This document shows positions 47,025 through 57,340 of a stretch of 64,000 nt of DNA, in pieces. This stretch comes from Microbacterium sp. BK668 (GTDB taxonomy: Bacteria; Actinomycetota; Actinomycetes; Actinomycetales; Microbacteriaceae). Position 1 is the first letter of the stretch; every line of letters starts with the position of its first letter. The notes beneath the pieces are model-generated. The model was not told the origin of the DNA. It saw only the letters and a list, made by a program, of their open reading frames with translations, and did no database searches. Both the position numbers and the translations under genes were made by a program. Location of the stretch: assembly GCF_004362195.1 (NCBI RefSeq), contig NZ_SNWG01000001.1, positions 124,001 through 188,000 on the forward strand, in the 5' to 3' direction.

Positions 47025-48580
47025 TCAGAACGGCCACACCAGCGGCACGTAGAAGACGCCGACGAGCAGGAAGAAGACGGCGAGCGGGAGGCCGAGCTTC
47101 CAGTAGTCGCCGAATCGGTAGCCGGCGGGCTCCATGACCATGAGGTTCGCGGGCGTCGCCACGGGAGTGAGTAAGGCCGCGGCGGCGACGACGGCGAGCC
47201 CCATGAGGAACGGCTGCACCGAAACGTCCAGCGTCGCGGCGACCGAGATCGCGATCGGCGCGAGGATGAGCGCCGTGGCGGAGTTGCTGATGAGCTGCCC
47301 GAGTACGAGGGCGAGCACGCACAGCACCAGGAGCGCGACCGTCGGCCCGGCGTCGCCGATCGCTCCGAGGAGCGCGCTCGCCACGAGGTCCGCTGCGCCG
47401 GTCTTCGTGAAGGCGGTCGAGAGCGGAATCATGCCGGCGATGAGCACGATCGTCGTCCACGAGATCGAACGGTACGCCTGGGGCGGATCTACGACCCGCA
47501 GCACCACGAGCGCGCCGGCGGCCAGCAGCGCCGCCGCCGCAGGCGGCACGATACCCGTCGCCAGCAGCACGACCATCGCGGCGACGACGGCCATCGTGCG
47601 TCTCGCACCTCGTCCGAACGGCACCGAGCGGCGAAGCCGCTGGGGCGAATGCACGGCGAGCACCCCGTCGTCCCCCGCGTGTCGCGCCAGGTCGTCCCAC
47701 CGCCCCTGCATGAGGAGCGCGTCCCCGGCCTGTACCGTGATGTCGCCTTTGAGCAGCTCATCGCCTCGACGGGCGGCCAGGACGACGAGATCCCCCGAGG
47801 GCGTCGCCATCCCGGGATAGATCACGCGTCCGATCAGGGGCGACCGCGCGCGACGACGACTTCGGTGACCCCGTTGGTCGGCCCCAGGAGCACCCCTGTG
47901 TCGAGCGTCAGCGAGTACTGCTGACGCAGGGTTCGCGCGTGTCGGGCGAGATCGAGCGGCATCTCGGCGGGCGTGCGCTCCGGGAGAAGCCGCGAGAACA
48001 CCATGAGGTAGAGGACCGTGCCGGCCACGAGCGGGAGGCCCACCAGGGCGAACTCGAAGTAGCCGAAAGCACGCCCCCCGCTGTCCGCGGCGAACTCCGA
48101 CACGATGATGTTCACGGGCGTCCCCGTCAGCAGGAGCATCGAGCCCGCGCTCGCGGCGAAGGCGAGCGGCAGCAGCAGCCGTGACGGAGCGATCTCCGCG
48201 CGAGCGGCGACGACGACGACGAGCGGGAGCAGTGCCGCGACGGCGCCGTTGACGCTGATGAGGGCCGAGACGACGGCGACGAGCAGTCCGATCACGAGGA
48301 TGAGCGTGCGCCGCCGGGTGCCGGCTCGCGCGATGACCTTCTGCCCGGCCCACGCCGTGATGCCGGTGGCGTCGAGCGACTCGCTCACGACGAAGAGCCC
48401 CGCGATGAACAGCACCGTCGGATCGCCGAACCCGGCGAGCGCCTCCGGCAGCGTCAGCACCCCGGTGAAGAACAGGGCGAGCGAGACGCCGACCGCGACG
48501 AGCTCGAGCGGCACGCGATTGCTCACGAAGGCGATGACCGCGAGGACGAGGATTCCCAGGGTGGCGGCGACGGGGTCCAC
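47025..48580 (-). pseudogene. SLC13-family permease with TrkA-C domain, frameshifted
   Basis: Two halves in different frames together make about 518 residues, the normal size of an SLC13/DASS sodium-anion permease. The 5' half (48580 to 47834, GTG start, TACGCT seven bases upstream) has VLFIAGLFVVSESLDATGI, the GTPVNIIVSE signature and the start of a TrkA-C domain, then stops at TGA (RGRP). The 3' half continues the same domain (SPLIGRVIYPGMATPSGDLV) and ends with PVATPANLMVM and the last helices. The break lies in gcgcgcgg near 47846-47853; removal of two bases would restore one frame. It is either a recent loss or a sequencing error. Substrates in this family are sulfate or dicarboxylates. 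Confidence 0.8.
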
Positions 48581-48663
48581 GGGCCTCAGCGTAGCCAGGA
48601 GGTGGGGAAGGATGCCGCGCGGCGGCCCGCACCGGTGCCGGCTGTGTGGCGGACGACACCTTG

Positions 48664-48691
48664 CGATATTCGAAGCTATGTACTAGTATCG
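48664..48691. promoter_or_regulatory. Palindromic region upstream of the DUF222/HNH gene
   Basis: cgata (48664-48668) and tatcg (48687-48691) flank the self-complementary tactagta (48681-48688) in a conspicuously AT-rich stretch. It could be a promoter/operator of the DUF222 gene or an insertion-site motif of that mobile-like gene family. There is no further evidence. Confidence 0.35.
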
Positions 48692-48780
48692 ACTCAAGAA
48701 GTCGCGCAACGTCCTCACTTAGCGCGCAGCATCCGAAGTCGCCCCGCACGTCAGGGCGCATCCGCACGACGGGGCATGCT

Positions 48781-50203
<1,423 letters not shown>

Positions 50204-50344
50204 CACTCGGCACGCCGCCCCGATCGCCGAGCGCCGAGCCTCCGCCCGAAGCGGGGAGCCGGTTTGCGAAGCATTCCGATGAGAATCTTATGAGGCGAGC
50301 CGCGCACCGAGCCCGCCCCACCCGCCTCACGTTAGCTTCGTGCC

Positions 50345-50674
50345 GTGGGCACGATCTATTACGGCGGTTCGGACACTCCGATCCACATCGAGGACCGGGC
50401 CTTGTCGCATCTCAAGGTCGTTATCGCGACCAAGCTCCGCCGGGGCGAGAGCTTCACCGTGTCATGGCGACACCCCGATGATCAGCCGGGCGGTCGCTCC
50501 ACGGTCTGGCTCCACCCCTCGATCCCCCTGCGCTTCGAGTTCGACGCCGCCGAGACGCCTGACCTCAGCCGCGCCTGGATCGAGGAGCTCGCCAACTCGG
50601 CCAACTCCTCGGGCGGGATCCTGCTCGTGTCGGAACACGTGGAACCCTCCCGCACGATCGCCGCCCTCTCGTAG
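50345..50674 (+). CDS. DUF7882-like protein, copy B
   Basis: A 109-residue paralogue of copy A (44463), about 80% identical over the first 97 residues by eye. Shared segments include MGTIYYGGS, PIHIEDRAL, HLKVVIATKLRRGESFTVSW and ELANSANSSGG. The C terminus differs (EHVEPSRTIAALS). Starts with GTG, with TAGCTT (50333-50338) six bases upstream. It ends five bases before the stop of the convergent PRC-barrel gene. The A/B identity over 6 kb distance indicates a recent duplication or gene conversion. Function unknown. Confidence 0.85.
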   Translation: MGTIYYGGSDTPIHIEDRALSHLKVVIATKLRRGESFTVSWRHPDDQPGGRSTVWLHPSIPLRFEFDAAETPDLSRAWIEELANSANSSGGILLVSEHVEPSRTIAALS

Positions 50675-50679
50675 CCGCG

Positions 50680-51030
50680 TCATCCCTCGCCGATCGGCAC
50701 GCGAGGGTCGAGCGGGATGCGCGGCGCCGTCACCCCGAGCTCGAGCTCGCCGTCGCGAATCTCCGCGACGCACTCCCACGGGATCACCCGCGCACCGCGG
50801 TGCAGTCGCGCCATGATGGCGTTGATCACCGCGGGCGCGTCGACCCGGCCGCGCTCGTAGCCGTAGTACGACATACGGCTGCGCGGACTCACGATGAGGG
50901 CGACGAGCTGCAGGTCGGCCTCGCGCGTGCGGCGGGCGGGTCCCCGACGGAAGCGGACGTCGACCACGGTTCCGAGCGACGTGCCGTCGGGGTCGAGGAC
51001 GCGGCATCCCAGCAGATCACTCAGGAGCAT
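50680..51030 (-). CDS. PRC-barrel-like protein
   Basis: A 116-residue protein starting LLSDLLGCRVLDPDGTSLGTVVDVRFRR, the opening of a PRC barrel (GxxVxDxxGxxIGxVxD), followed by LQLVALIVSPRSRMSYYGYERGR and a second strand set (RVIPWECVAEIRDGELEL). PRC barrels serve in RNA processing and as regulatory modules of membrane proteins, for example beside MgtE-type transporters. It is the last gene of a four-gene operon: it overlaps the previous small gene by 14 bases. A role as a cytoplasmic regulator of the NRAMP-like transporter is inferred. Confidence 0.75.
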   Translation of the reverse strand: MLLSDLLGCRVLDPDGTSLGTVVDVRFRRGPARRTREADLQLVALIVSPRSRMSYYGYERGRVDAPAVINAIMARLHRGARVIPWECVAEIRDGELELGVTAPRIPLDPRVPIGEG

Positions 51031-51433
51031 GGCGACCTCCGGGGATGCGGGCGATGATGCGGTCGCGCACCCAGCGCTCCACCCAGGTGGCGTCGAGGTC
51101 GTCGGCGCGCACGCGCAGGTCGATCGCGGTATGCAGCTTCGCCACGAGGTCCCACGGAATCCGCTCCCACTCGGACCGCGGCAGCCTGCCGCCGAACACG
51201 CGCGGCAGGAGTGAGAATCCGACGAGGACCGCCGAGACGACCGGTGCCCTCGCGGGATCGACGGGCTCTCCGATCTCGATGCCGTCGATCTCGATGTCGT
51301 TCACGGTGCTGACCGGAATGCGGTCCACATCGAGCATCTGCCGGTCGAGCAGATGCAGGCGGGCGTCCACCCCTCTCCCGTCGGGATCCCGGTACCACTC
51401 CAGCGGATGCCTCGGGTCGTTCGGATGCGTCAT
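51017..51433 (-). CDS. PRC-like small protein, NRAMP operon
   Basis: A 138-residue protein. After LEWYRDPDGRGVDARL it has HLLDRQMLDVDRIPVSTVNDIEIDG, a PRC-like strand pattern, and PVVSAVLVGFSLLPRVFGG. It ends in IDLRVRADDLDATWVERWVRDRIIARIPGG. Together with the next gene it looks like a PRC-barrel unit split between two genes. It overlaps the NRAMP-like gene by four bases and the next gene by 14 bases. No catalytic motif. Role in gating or assembly of the transporter is inference. Confidence 0.65.
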   Translation of the reverse strand: MTHPNDPRHPLEWYRDPDGRGVDARLHLLDRQMLDVDRIPVSTVNDIEIDGIEIGEPVDPARAPVVSAVLVGFSLLPRVFGGRLPRSEWERIPWDLVAKLHTAIDLRVRADDLDATWVERWVRDRIIARIPGGRHAPE

Positions 51434-52659
51434 GAGCCCATCCCCGTGATGATGAGGAGCGGGATCGCCGCCACGGCGGCGATCAGGATGATGACGAGGA
51501 ATCCCACTCCGAGCGCGTTGCGCACCCGGCCGTTGACCCGCTCGCCCATGTAGTCCGGATCGTTCGCCACGACGAGGATCGGGAAGTAGGTGAGGGGGAG
51601 GGCCACCGCCGAGAACACGACGGACAGCTCCGTCACGGCGATCGGGTCGACGCCGGTCAGGAGGATGCCGCCGCCGATCAGGAGGCAGACGATCATGGCG
51701 AGGTGGAAACGCGCCGCCTGGGCGGGCCGGCGGAACTTGCCCCAACTCCACCCGAAGAACTGCGCGAGGGTGTAGCCGCTGGAGAGCGTGGTCTCCAGGG
51801 CAGCGCCGAAGGTCGCCGCAAGGATTCCGACGATCGCGAATGCGAGCGCGAGCTGACCGCCGGCCTGCGAGACGGGGAGCACGATCTGCGACAGTGTCTC
51901 GACCTCGATCGCCTGCGGGAGCAGAACGACGGCCGCGCACGCGGCGATCGCGACGGAGAGCAGACCCCCGAGCGGGAAGCCGATGAACACGTTCGCCCGC
52001 TCCGTGCCGAGGTCCTTCGACGTCCACCGCTCCTCCACCGCGCCCGACGAGAAGAAGAAGACCTCGTAGGGCGTCATCGCCGCGCCGAAGAGGGCGACGG
52101 CGAAGTACCAGTACGACAGCGGGCTTTCGCCGGCGAGCGTCCATGGCTGCACGGCCGACGCGCCGAGAGCTCCCCAGTCCGGCTCGAGCAGGAACAGGGC
52201 GACGACGAACACGATGAGGGCGAGGCCCAGCAGCCCGGCCACGTTCTCCATGATCGAGAACTTCACGCGCCACAGCACGATCCAGACTCCGAAGAGCGCG
52301 ACCGGTATCCACATCCCCGGACCGACCCCGGCGGCCAGCTGCAGCGCGAGCGCGATGCCCCCGATCTCGGCGGTGAGGGTCAGGAGATTGATGAGGAACG
52401 AGGCCGACAGATTCGCCAACCCCGTCCGAGGTCCGAGCCGCTCCCGGATGACCTCGAACGTGGCTCGTCCGCTGACGGCTGCGACCCGTCCCGACATGTC
52501 GGCGTACAGGCAGATGCCGACGACCCCGATCACGACGACCCACGCGAGACCGAGACCGTACCGGGCGCCGACGACGGCGTTCGTGACGAGGTCTCCGATG
52601 TCGACGAAGCCGCCGATGGCGGTGAGGATGCCGAGCGCGACCGCGAAGATGCGCTTCAC
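51430..52659 (-). CDS. NRAMP-related metal transporter
   Basis: A 409-residue, eleven-helix protein of the NRAMP superfamily. The helix-1 metal motif, DPGN in canonical manganese/iron transporters, is here DIGD (in GGFVDIGDLVTNAVVG), and the helix-6 methionine-containing MPH is replaced by MTPYEVFFFS. Loss of both the asparagine and the conserved histidine makes classic Mn/Fe transport doubtful. Such changes occur in NRAMP-related magnesium transporters and similar divergent groups. It is coupled by four-base overlaps to a lipoprotein gene upstream and a PRC-like gene downstream. Substrate likely a divalent cation, but open. Confidence 0.85.
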   Translation of the reverse strand: MKRIFAVALGILTAIGGFVDIGDLVTNAVVGARYGLGLAWVVVIGVVGICLYADMSGRVAAVSGRATFEVIRERLGPRTGLANLSASFLINLLTLTAEIGGIALALQLAAGVGPGMWIPVALFGVWIVLWRVKFSIMENVAGLLGLALIVFVVALFLLEPDWGALGASAVQPWTLAGESPLSYWYFAVALFGAAMTPYEVFFFSSGAVEERWTSKDLGTERANVFIGFPLGGLLSVAIAACAAVVLLPQAIEVETLSQIVLPVSQAGGQLALAFAIVGILAATFGAALETTLSSGYTLAQFFGWSWGKFRRPAQAARFHLAMIVCLLIGGGILLTGVDPIAVTELSVVFSAVALPLTYFPILVVANDPDYMGERVNGRVRNALGVGFLVIILIAAVAAIPLLIITGMGS

Positions 52660-53093
52660 GATCCGCTTCCCTGCGCCTCGAGGTCCTCGAGCCTGTCGGC
52701 GACCTCTTTCAGCTCGGCCTCGGCACCCCCGCGTCCTGCGACCGCCGCATGGATGGCGTCGAGCGCGTCGTCGCTCGCACGCAGCAGCTCGGCGCGGTAC
52801 GAGGCATCCGTCGCATCCGCCGGCCTGTACAGTCCCACCTCGCGCGCGATGTCCGCGACCTTCTCCTCCATGTCGCCGAGGAGGGCCGAAGCGGTGGTAG
52901 CGAACATGCGCTCGTCGTCGCGCAGGCCCGTGCCGAGCTCGGCCGCGCGCGTCGCGCTCAGGGCGTCGGCGGCCAGCGAGACGAGCACGGGGTCGGGCGA
53001 GGCCGCGGGCGCGCAGCCCGAGATCGCGACCAGGGCGGCGAGGCCCAGGGGGAAGAGGCGCGGAAGCCGGCTGCGCGAGCGCCGGCGGCGCAT
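52656..53093 (-). CDS. Hypothetical lipoprotein
   Basis: A 145-residue exported lipoprotein: basic start MRRRRSRSRLPRL, hydrophobic PLGLAALVAISGC with a lipobox (ISGC), then a helical mature part (DPVLVSLAADALSATRAAEL, DMEEKVADIAREVGLYRP, LKEVADRLEDLEAQG). No domain recognised. It overlaps the NRAMP-like gene by four bases and is the first gene of that operon; it starts two bases before the stop of the SDR gene behind it. Possible extracytoplasmic partner of the transporter. Confidence 0.72.
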   Translation of the reverse strand: MRRRRSRSRLPRLFPLGLAALVAISGCAPAASPDPVLVSLAADALSATRAAELGTGLRDDERMFATTASALLGDMEEKVADIAREVGLYRPADATDASYRAELLRASDDALDAIHAAVAGRGGAEAELKEVADRLEDLEAQGSGS

Positions 53094-53094
53094 G

Positions 53095-53976
53095 TCAGAG
53101 GCCTTTGCCGCCCGTGACCGGGAGCACGGCCCCCGAGACGTACGAGGCGGCTTCGGAGGCGAGATAGACGTACGCACCCGCGAGTTCGGCGGGCTGCCCC
53201 GCGCGGCCGAGCGGCGTGTCCTTGCCGAACTCCTCGACCTTGCTCGAGTCCCAGCCTGTCGCGGGGATGAGCGGGGTCCAGATCGGACCGGGGGCCACGG
53301 CGTTGACACGGATGCCCTTCGGCCCGAGCTCCTGGGCGAGCGCCTTGACGAACGCGACCTGCGCGGCCTTCGTCATCGCGTAGTCCACGAGAGCGGGCGA
53401 GGGGTTGAACGCCTGGATCGACGACGTCACGATGATGGAGGAGCCGGCCTTGAGGTGCGGCACGGCCTCGCGGGCCGAGAAGATCATGCCGTAGAGATTC
53501 GTGCGGAAGACGCGGTCGAACTCGTCGGTCTCGAGGCTCGCGATGCTCTCGCGATCCTTCTGATAGGCGGCGTTGAGAACGAGGATGTCGAGGCCTCCGA
53601 ACTGCGACACGGTGTCCGCCACGATGGCCGTCGCGAATCGCTCCTCGCGGATGTCGCCGGCGAAGCTCACGCCTCGCCCTCCCGACTCGGCGATGAGGCG
53701 GACGGTCTCGTCGCCGTCGTCGATCTCCTCCGGTAGGTGGGCGATCGCGACGTCGGCGCCCTCGCGCGCGAACGCGATCGCGACAGCCCGGCCGATGCCC
53801 GAGTCGCCGCCTGTGATGAGCGCCCGGCGGCCCTCGAGGCGGCCGGCGCCGACGTAGGAGTCCTCGCCGTGGTCCGGCGTCGGCTCGACCTCTTCGGTCT
53901 TGCCGGGCTGTTCCTGCCCCTGAGGAGGAAACCCGTCCGGGTGCTTCTCGCGGGGGTCGTTCGGCTGGTCGGTCAT
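53095..53976 (-). CDS. SDR family oxidoreductase, general-stress type
   Basis: A 293-residue dehydrogenase with the about 50-residue hydrophilic N-terminal extension seen in stress-induced SDRs such as GSP39/YhdF (KEKHPD-like start, QGQEQPGKTEEVEPTPDHG). The SDR core is complete: ALITGGDSGIGRAVAIAFA, LDILVLNAAYQ, IIVTSSIQAFNPSPALVDYAMTKAA and VSGAVLPVTGGKG. It uses NAD(P) on an unknown carbonyl substrate. Start at ATG 53976 after a good aaggag ribosome site; the longer frame to 54105 is not supported. It lies just upstream of the lipoprotein/NRAMP operon and could be its first gene. Confidence 0.9.
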   Translation of the reverse strand: MTDQPNDPREKHPDGFPPQGQEQPGKTEEVEPTPDHGEDSYVGAGRLEGRRALITGGDSGIGRAVAIAFAREGADVAIAHLPEEIDDGDETVRLIAESGGRGVSFAGDIREERFATAIVADTVSQFGGLDILVLNAAYQKDRESIASLETDEFDRVFRTNLYGMIFSAREAVPHLKAGSSIIVTSSIQAFNPSPALVDYAMTKAAQVAFVKALAQELGPKGIRVNAVAPGPIWTPLIPATGWDSSKVEEFGKDTPLGRAGQPAELAGAYVYLASEAASYVSGAVLPVTGGKGL

Positions 53977-54137
53977 GCCGGCTCCTTCCGTCGCAGACCC
54001 AGGAAGGGTCGCCATCCGCGACGCTAGCCAGCACGTCCGGGGTAGGCGATCGGGTTGACAAAGCCGTCCCGATACAGGCAGGAATGCGTGCGACCCGCTC
54101 GCCACTGCTCACGGACCTGCTGGGCCGCGAGGGGTGC

Positions 54138-54455
54138 TCAGCGCGGCGAGAAGTGCGGCGAGAGGCGCGGTGCGAAGTGGGGGATCTCCACCGGACGTCG
54201 CGCGCGATCGGCGTGCAGCGGCGTGAGCTCCGCCGCGGCCGCCTCGAGCACCTCGGAGAGACGGCTGAACCGCGCCCAGCCGAGTCGTCCGTGCAGCCAC
54301 ACCACCTCGAGGAACTCCTCGGTCTGCTCGACGTAGGCGATGACGCTGGCCGGGTCGTCCTCCTCGACGTTCCGGTCGCACAGCCTCCACGCACCCTCGC
54401 CGAGCGGCACCAGCTCGAGCTGGTGCACGGGACCCTCGGCCATCGACGTGGTCAT
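54138..54455 (-). CDS. Hypothetical protein
   Basis: A 105-residue soluble protein with HQLELVPLGEGAWRLCDRNVEEDDPASVIAYVEQ, then EVVWLHGRLGWARFSRLSEVLEAAAAEL and a basic tail. It looks like a small alpha/beta fold. It overlaps the upstream 57-residue gene by four bases. I do not recognise a function. Confidence 0.6.
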   Translation of the reverse strand: MTTSMAEGPVHQLELVPLGEGAWRLCDRNVEEDDPASVIAYVEQTEEFLEVVWLHGRLGWARFSRLSEVLEAAAAELTPLHADRARRPVEIPHFAPRLSPHFSPR

Positions 54456-54625
54456 TCGTGCCGGTCCGCGGGAATCTGGTAGGAGCGGACCGGGACGAAT
54501 CCCCGCCCCTGCGGACGGAGCCGGCCGTCGTAGTCATCCCGCGACCAGGCGCGCCGATACTCGCCCGTCGACGGCTCGACCGCCGCGTCGTTCCGGTGCC
54601 GATCGTGCGTCTTCGCCTTGCCCAT
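54452..54625 (-). CDS. Small hypothetical protein
   Basis: A 57-residue, charged protein (GKAKTHDRHRNDAAVEPSTG, then EYRRAWSRDDYDGRLRPQG). Start at ATG 54625, with gaggcgg upstream. The in-frame extension to 54844 lies in a lower-GC promoter-like region and is rejected. Coupled by overlap to the following small gene. Function unknown. Confidence 0.5.
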   Translation of the reverse strand: MGKAKTHDRHRNDAAVEPSTGEYRRAWSRDDYDGRLRPQGRGFVPVRSYQIPADRHE

Positions 54626-54969
54626 CGCCGCCTCGCTACGTTCCTCGCGGACGCTCCATTTCCCCAAGCTCGTCACGCTGTCCCATGACTCTGCGCCAGT
54701 GAGAGGACTCTCACGAGGGGCTTGACATTCCAGCGCCGGCGTCCCTACGAATGTCATCACGGAGACCCGTTCTGGTCGCCGATGTCCGCTGACCGAAACA
54801 AGCAGGACAGCACGCGAAGATCGAGCTTCGAAACCGAAAGGCAAGGCCCGGTCGCGAGACGCTAACTTCCCTCGTCGCTTCGGTCAAGCCCCTGCTCCAC
54901 GGCGCGCGTCGCTCCTTATGTTGCTTCCACCGCCCACTTCTCGATCGGGCGTCAGAGGAGGCTGGGAGC
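54626..54969 (+). promoter_or_regulatory. Upstream region of the second sugar-ABC operon
   Basis: A 344-base region with lower GC and no credible gene. It contains a 6-bp inverted repeat (gtgaga at 54699-54704 and tctcac at 54709-54714). A good -35 box TTGACA (54722-54727) and TACGAA (54746-54751, 18-base spacer) follow. The exact 8-bp repeat tgacattc/gaatgtca (54723-54730 and 54749-54756) covers both boxes and is a likely regulator site. A ribosome site (aggagg, about 54956-54961) precedes the ATG at 54970. Confidence 0.6.
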
Positions 54970-56367
54970 ATGCGTGCTTTCACGAGGAAAGCCGTAGGAG
55001 GGGCGACGCTCGCCGTCCTCCTGCTGACGGCGACGGGGTGCGCTCAGGGCACCGGTGGCGCCGACGATTCGGACGCGCAGTACGACCCCGAAGCGGAGCT
55101 GAGCGGAACGCTCTCGGTCATGGGGTTCTCGGGGGTCGACGAAGTCGCCACGTCCCGTATGGACCTGGCCAAGGAGGAGCTGGGCGACGTCGACGTCAAG
55201 CTGATCGAGGGCGACCTCGACCTCCAGCAGTTCCTGTCCGCCGTCGCTTCGGGCAAGCCGCCCGAGATCGTCTACGCCAACCGGGATCAGCTCGGGTCGC
55301 TCGCCGCGCGAGGCGCGATCGTCCCGCTCGACCGCTGCATCGAGGGCGAGAGCATCGACACCGGCCAGTACGTGCCGGCCGCCATCGACCAGGTGACGCT
55401 CGACGGCAAGGTCTACGGCATCCCGGAGTTCAACACGATCCAGCTCACGATGGCCAATCAGCAGCTCCTGGATGCTGCGGCCCTCACCGTGGAGGACGTC
55501 AACGGCTCGAGCTGGGAGAACATGAGCGCCGCGAACGAGGCACTCATGAAGAACGACGGAGGCAGCCTCAGCGTCATCGGATACGACAGCAAGCTGCCGG
55601 AGTTCCTCCCGCTGTGGGCGAAGGCGAACGGCGTCGACCTCATCTCGGCGGACGGCAAGACCGCCCAGCTGGACGATCCCAAGGTCGTCGAGGCGCTCGA
55701 GTGGGCGGTGTCGATCTACGACGCGCAGGGCGGCTTCAGCGCTGTCAAGGCGTATCGCGACTCCGCCGACTTCTTCGGCGAGGGCAACCAGTTCGCGACC
55801 AGCGTCCTCGGGGCCATGCCGATGGAGCAGTGGTACGTGAACGTGCTCAACGACGTCTCGCCCGACGCCCCGCTGGTCTTCGACACGGTTCGCGATCGCC
55901 AGGGTGCGACGCTGGCCTACGCCTCCGGCTCGGCCTGGGCGATCCCGGCCGGAAGCGCCAACCCCGAGGCGGCGTGCCGCTGGGCGCGCGCGATGACATC
56001 GGTCGAGGCGTGGGAGGCCGCGGCGAACGCCCGTATCGAGGCCCGCAGCGCCGAGGGGAAGCCGTTCACCGGCATCCTCACGGGCAACGCCGACGCCGAC
56101 CAGACCATCCAGGGCATGGTGACCGAAGGCGGCGAGCCGTGGGACACGGCCGTTGCCAAGATGTACGAGGCCAACGAGTCGACGTTCTCGCTGCCGGCGA
56201 ACCCCGCGGACGCCGAGTTCAAGACGGCCCTGCAGGACGGCGTCAACTCGGTGCTCAACGGCCAGGCGACGCCGGAGGAGGCGCTGGCGAAGGCGCAGCA
56301 GTCGGCGCAGAAGGCCCTCGACGACGCCTGGAGCAAGCTCGAGCAGGCATCGCAGGGAGGCGACTGA
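54970..56367 (+). CDS. ABC sugar transporter substrate-binding lipoprotein
   Basis: A 465-residue exported lipoprotein. The signal ATLAVLLLTATGCAQG has a lipobox (TATGC). The mature protein resembles family-1 carbohydrate-binding proteins: LSGTLSVMGFSGVDEVATSRMD, then the hinge SGKPPEIVYANRDQLGSLA and WAIPAGSANPEAACRWARAM. The last 60 residues (NGQATPEEALAKAQQSAQKAL) are the usual helical end. It heads an operon with two permeases and no ATPase. No glycosidase or regulator is next to it, so the sugar cannot be named. Confidence 0.9.
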   Translation: MRAFTRKAVGGATLAVLLLTATGCAQGTGGADDSDAQYDPEAELSGTLSVMGFSGVDEVATSRMDLAKEELGDVDVKLIEGDLDLQQFLSAVASGKPPEIVYANRDQLGSLAARGAIVPLDRCIEGESIDTGQYVPAAIDQVTLDGKVYGIPEFNTIQLTMANQQLLDAAALTVEDVNGSSWENMSAANEALMKNDGGSLSVIGYDSKLPEFLPLWAKANGVDLISADGKTAQLDDPKVVEALEWAVSIYDAQGGFSAVKAYRDSADFFGEGNQFATSVLGAMPMEQWYVNVLNDVSPDAPLVFDTVRDRQGATLAYASGSAWAIPAGSANPEAACRWARAMTSVEAWEAAANARIEARSAEGKPFTGILTGNADADQTIQGMVTEGGEPWDTAVAKMYEANESTFSLPANPADAEFKTALQDGVNSVLNGQATPEEALAKAQQSAQKALDDAWSKLEQASQGGD

Positions 56368-56368
56368 G

Positions 56369-57340
56369 ATGACCGCCGTCGCGCCCGCGCCCGCCCGCAG
56401 CGCATCCGACCCGGATCCGCAGCGGCGGCGGGCGCGGCGGCGTGCCTCGCGTCGCAACGTCCTGTCGGCGCTGCTGTTCCTCTCGCCGTGGATCATCGGC
56501 TTCCTCGTCTTCACCCTGTGGCCGCTCATCTACAGCGCGTACCTGTCGCTCACCGACTACGACGTCATCAACGACCCGAACTTCGTCGGATTCGACAACT
56601 ACGTCCAGCTCTTCCAGGATCCGAAGATCGCCCTGGCCCTCGGCAACACCCTGTTCTTCACCTTCATCCAGATCCCCCTGTACGTCCTCGTCTCCCTCGC
56701 GCTCGCCCTCCTGCTCAACCGCGCGGGGCGCAGCTCGGGCTTCTTCCGGACGATGTTCTTCCTGCCGAAGATGACGCCCCCGGTCGCGGTCGGCATCCTG
56801 TTCCTGCTCCTCTTCAACGGGCAGAACGGACTGATCAACACCGTGCTGGGCTGGTTCGGCATCAACGGGCCGGCGTGGACGACGGATCCCGCCTGGGTCA
56901 AGCCGGGACTCATCATCATGAGCCTGTGGACGGTCGGGGCATCCGTCATCATCCTGCTGGCGGCCCTCCAGAACGTCCCCGAGGAGCTCTACGAGTCCGC
57001 GCGCATCGACGGCGCCGGATTCTGGCGCCAGTCGTTCAGCGTGACGCTGCCCATGATCAGCCCGGCGCTCTTCTTCATCATCGTCGTCAACACGATCGCG
57101 GGCCTGCAGACCTTCGACGAGGCCTACACGGCCTTCTTCGGCGCAGGCAATACGACCTACAGCAATGACGCCGCGCTCTTCTACGTCATCTACCTGTTCC
57201 AGCAGGCGTTCCAGTTCCTGCATATGGGCTACGCCTCGGCGATGGCATGGATCCTATTCTTCCTCATCATGATCGTCACGGCGGTGCAGCTGATCGTGTC
57301 GCGAAGAGTGGTCTACTACGAGGGCGAGGCGCCGAAATGA
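56369..57340 (+). CDS. ABC sugar transporter permease (MalF type)
   Basis: A 323-residue, six-helix permease. After a basic 30-residue N terminus the first helix is VLSALLFLSPWIIGFLVFTL, typical of the UgpA/MalF group (SPWIIGFL). The ATPase-docking EAA loop is YESARIDGAGFWRQSFSVTLP. It starts one base after the binding-protein stop and overlaps the next permease by four bases. Confidence 0.92.
   Translation: MTAVAPAPARSASDPDPQRRRARRRASRRNVLSALLFLSPWIIGFLVFTLWPLIYSAYLSLTDYDVINDPNFVGFDNYVQLFQDPKIALALGNTLFFTFIQIPLYVLVSLALALLLNRAGRSSGFFRTMFFLPKMTPPVAVGILFLLLFNGQNGLINTVLGWFGINGPAWTTDPAWVKPGLIIMSLWTVGASVIILLAALQNVPEELYESARIDGAGFWRQSFSVTLPMISPALFFIIVVNTIAGLQTFDEAYTAFFGAGNTTYSNDAALFYVIYLFQQAFQFLHMGYASAMAWILFFLIMIVTAVQLIVSRRVVYYEGEAPK

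Noticed and set aside
47834..47860. Programmed frameshift in the SLC13 gene
   Set aside because: No slippery heptamer or downstream pseudoknot seen; a simple indel in a GC run explains it.
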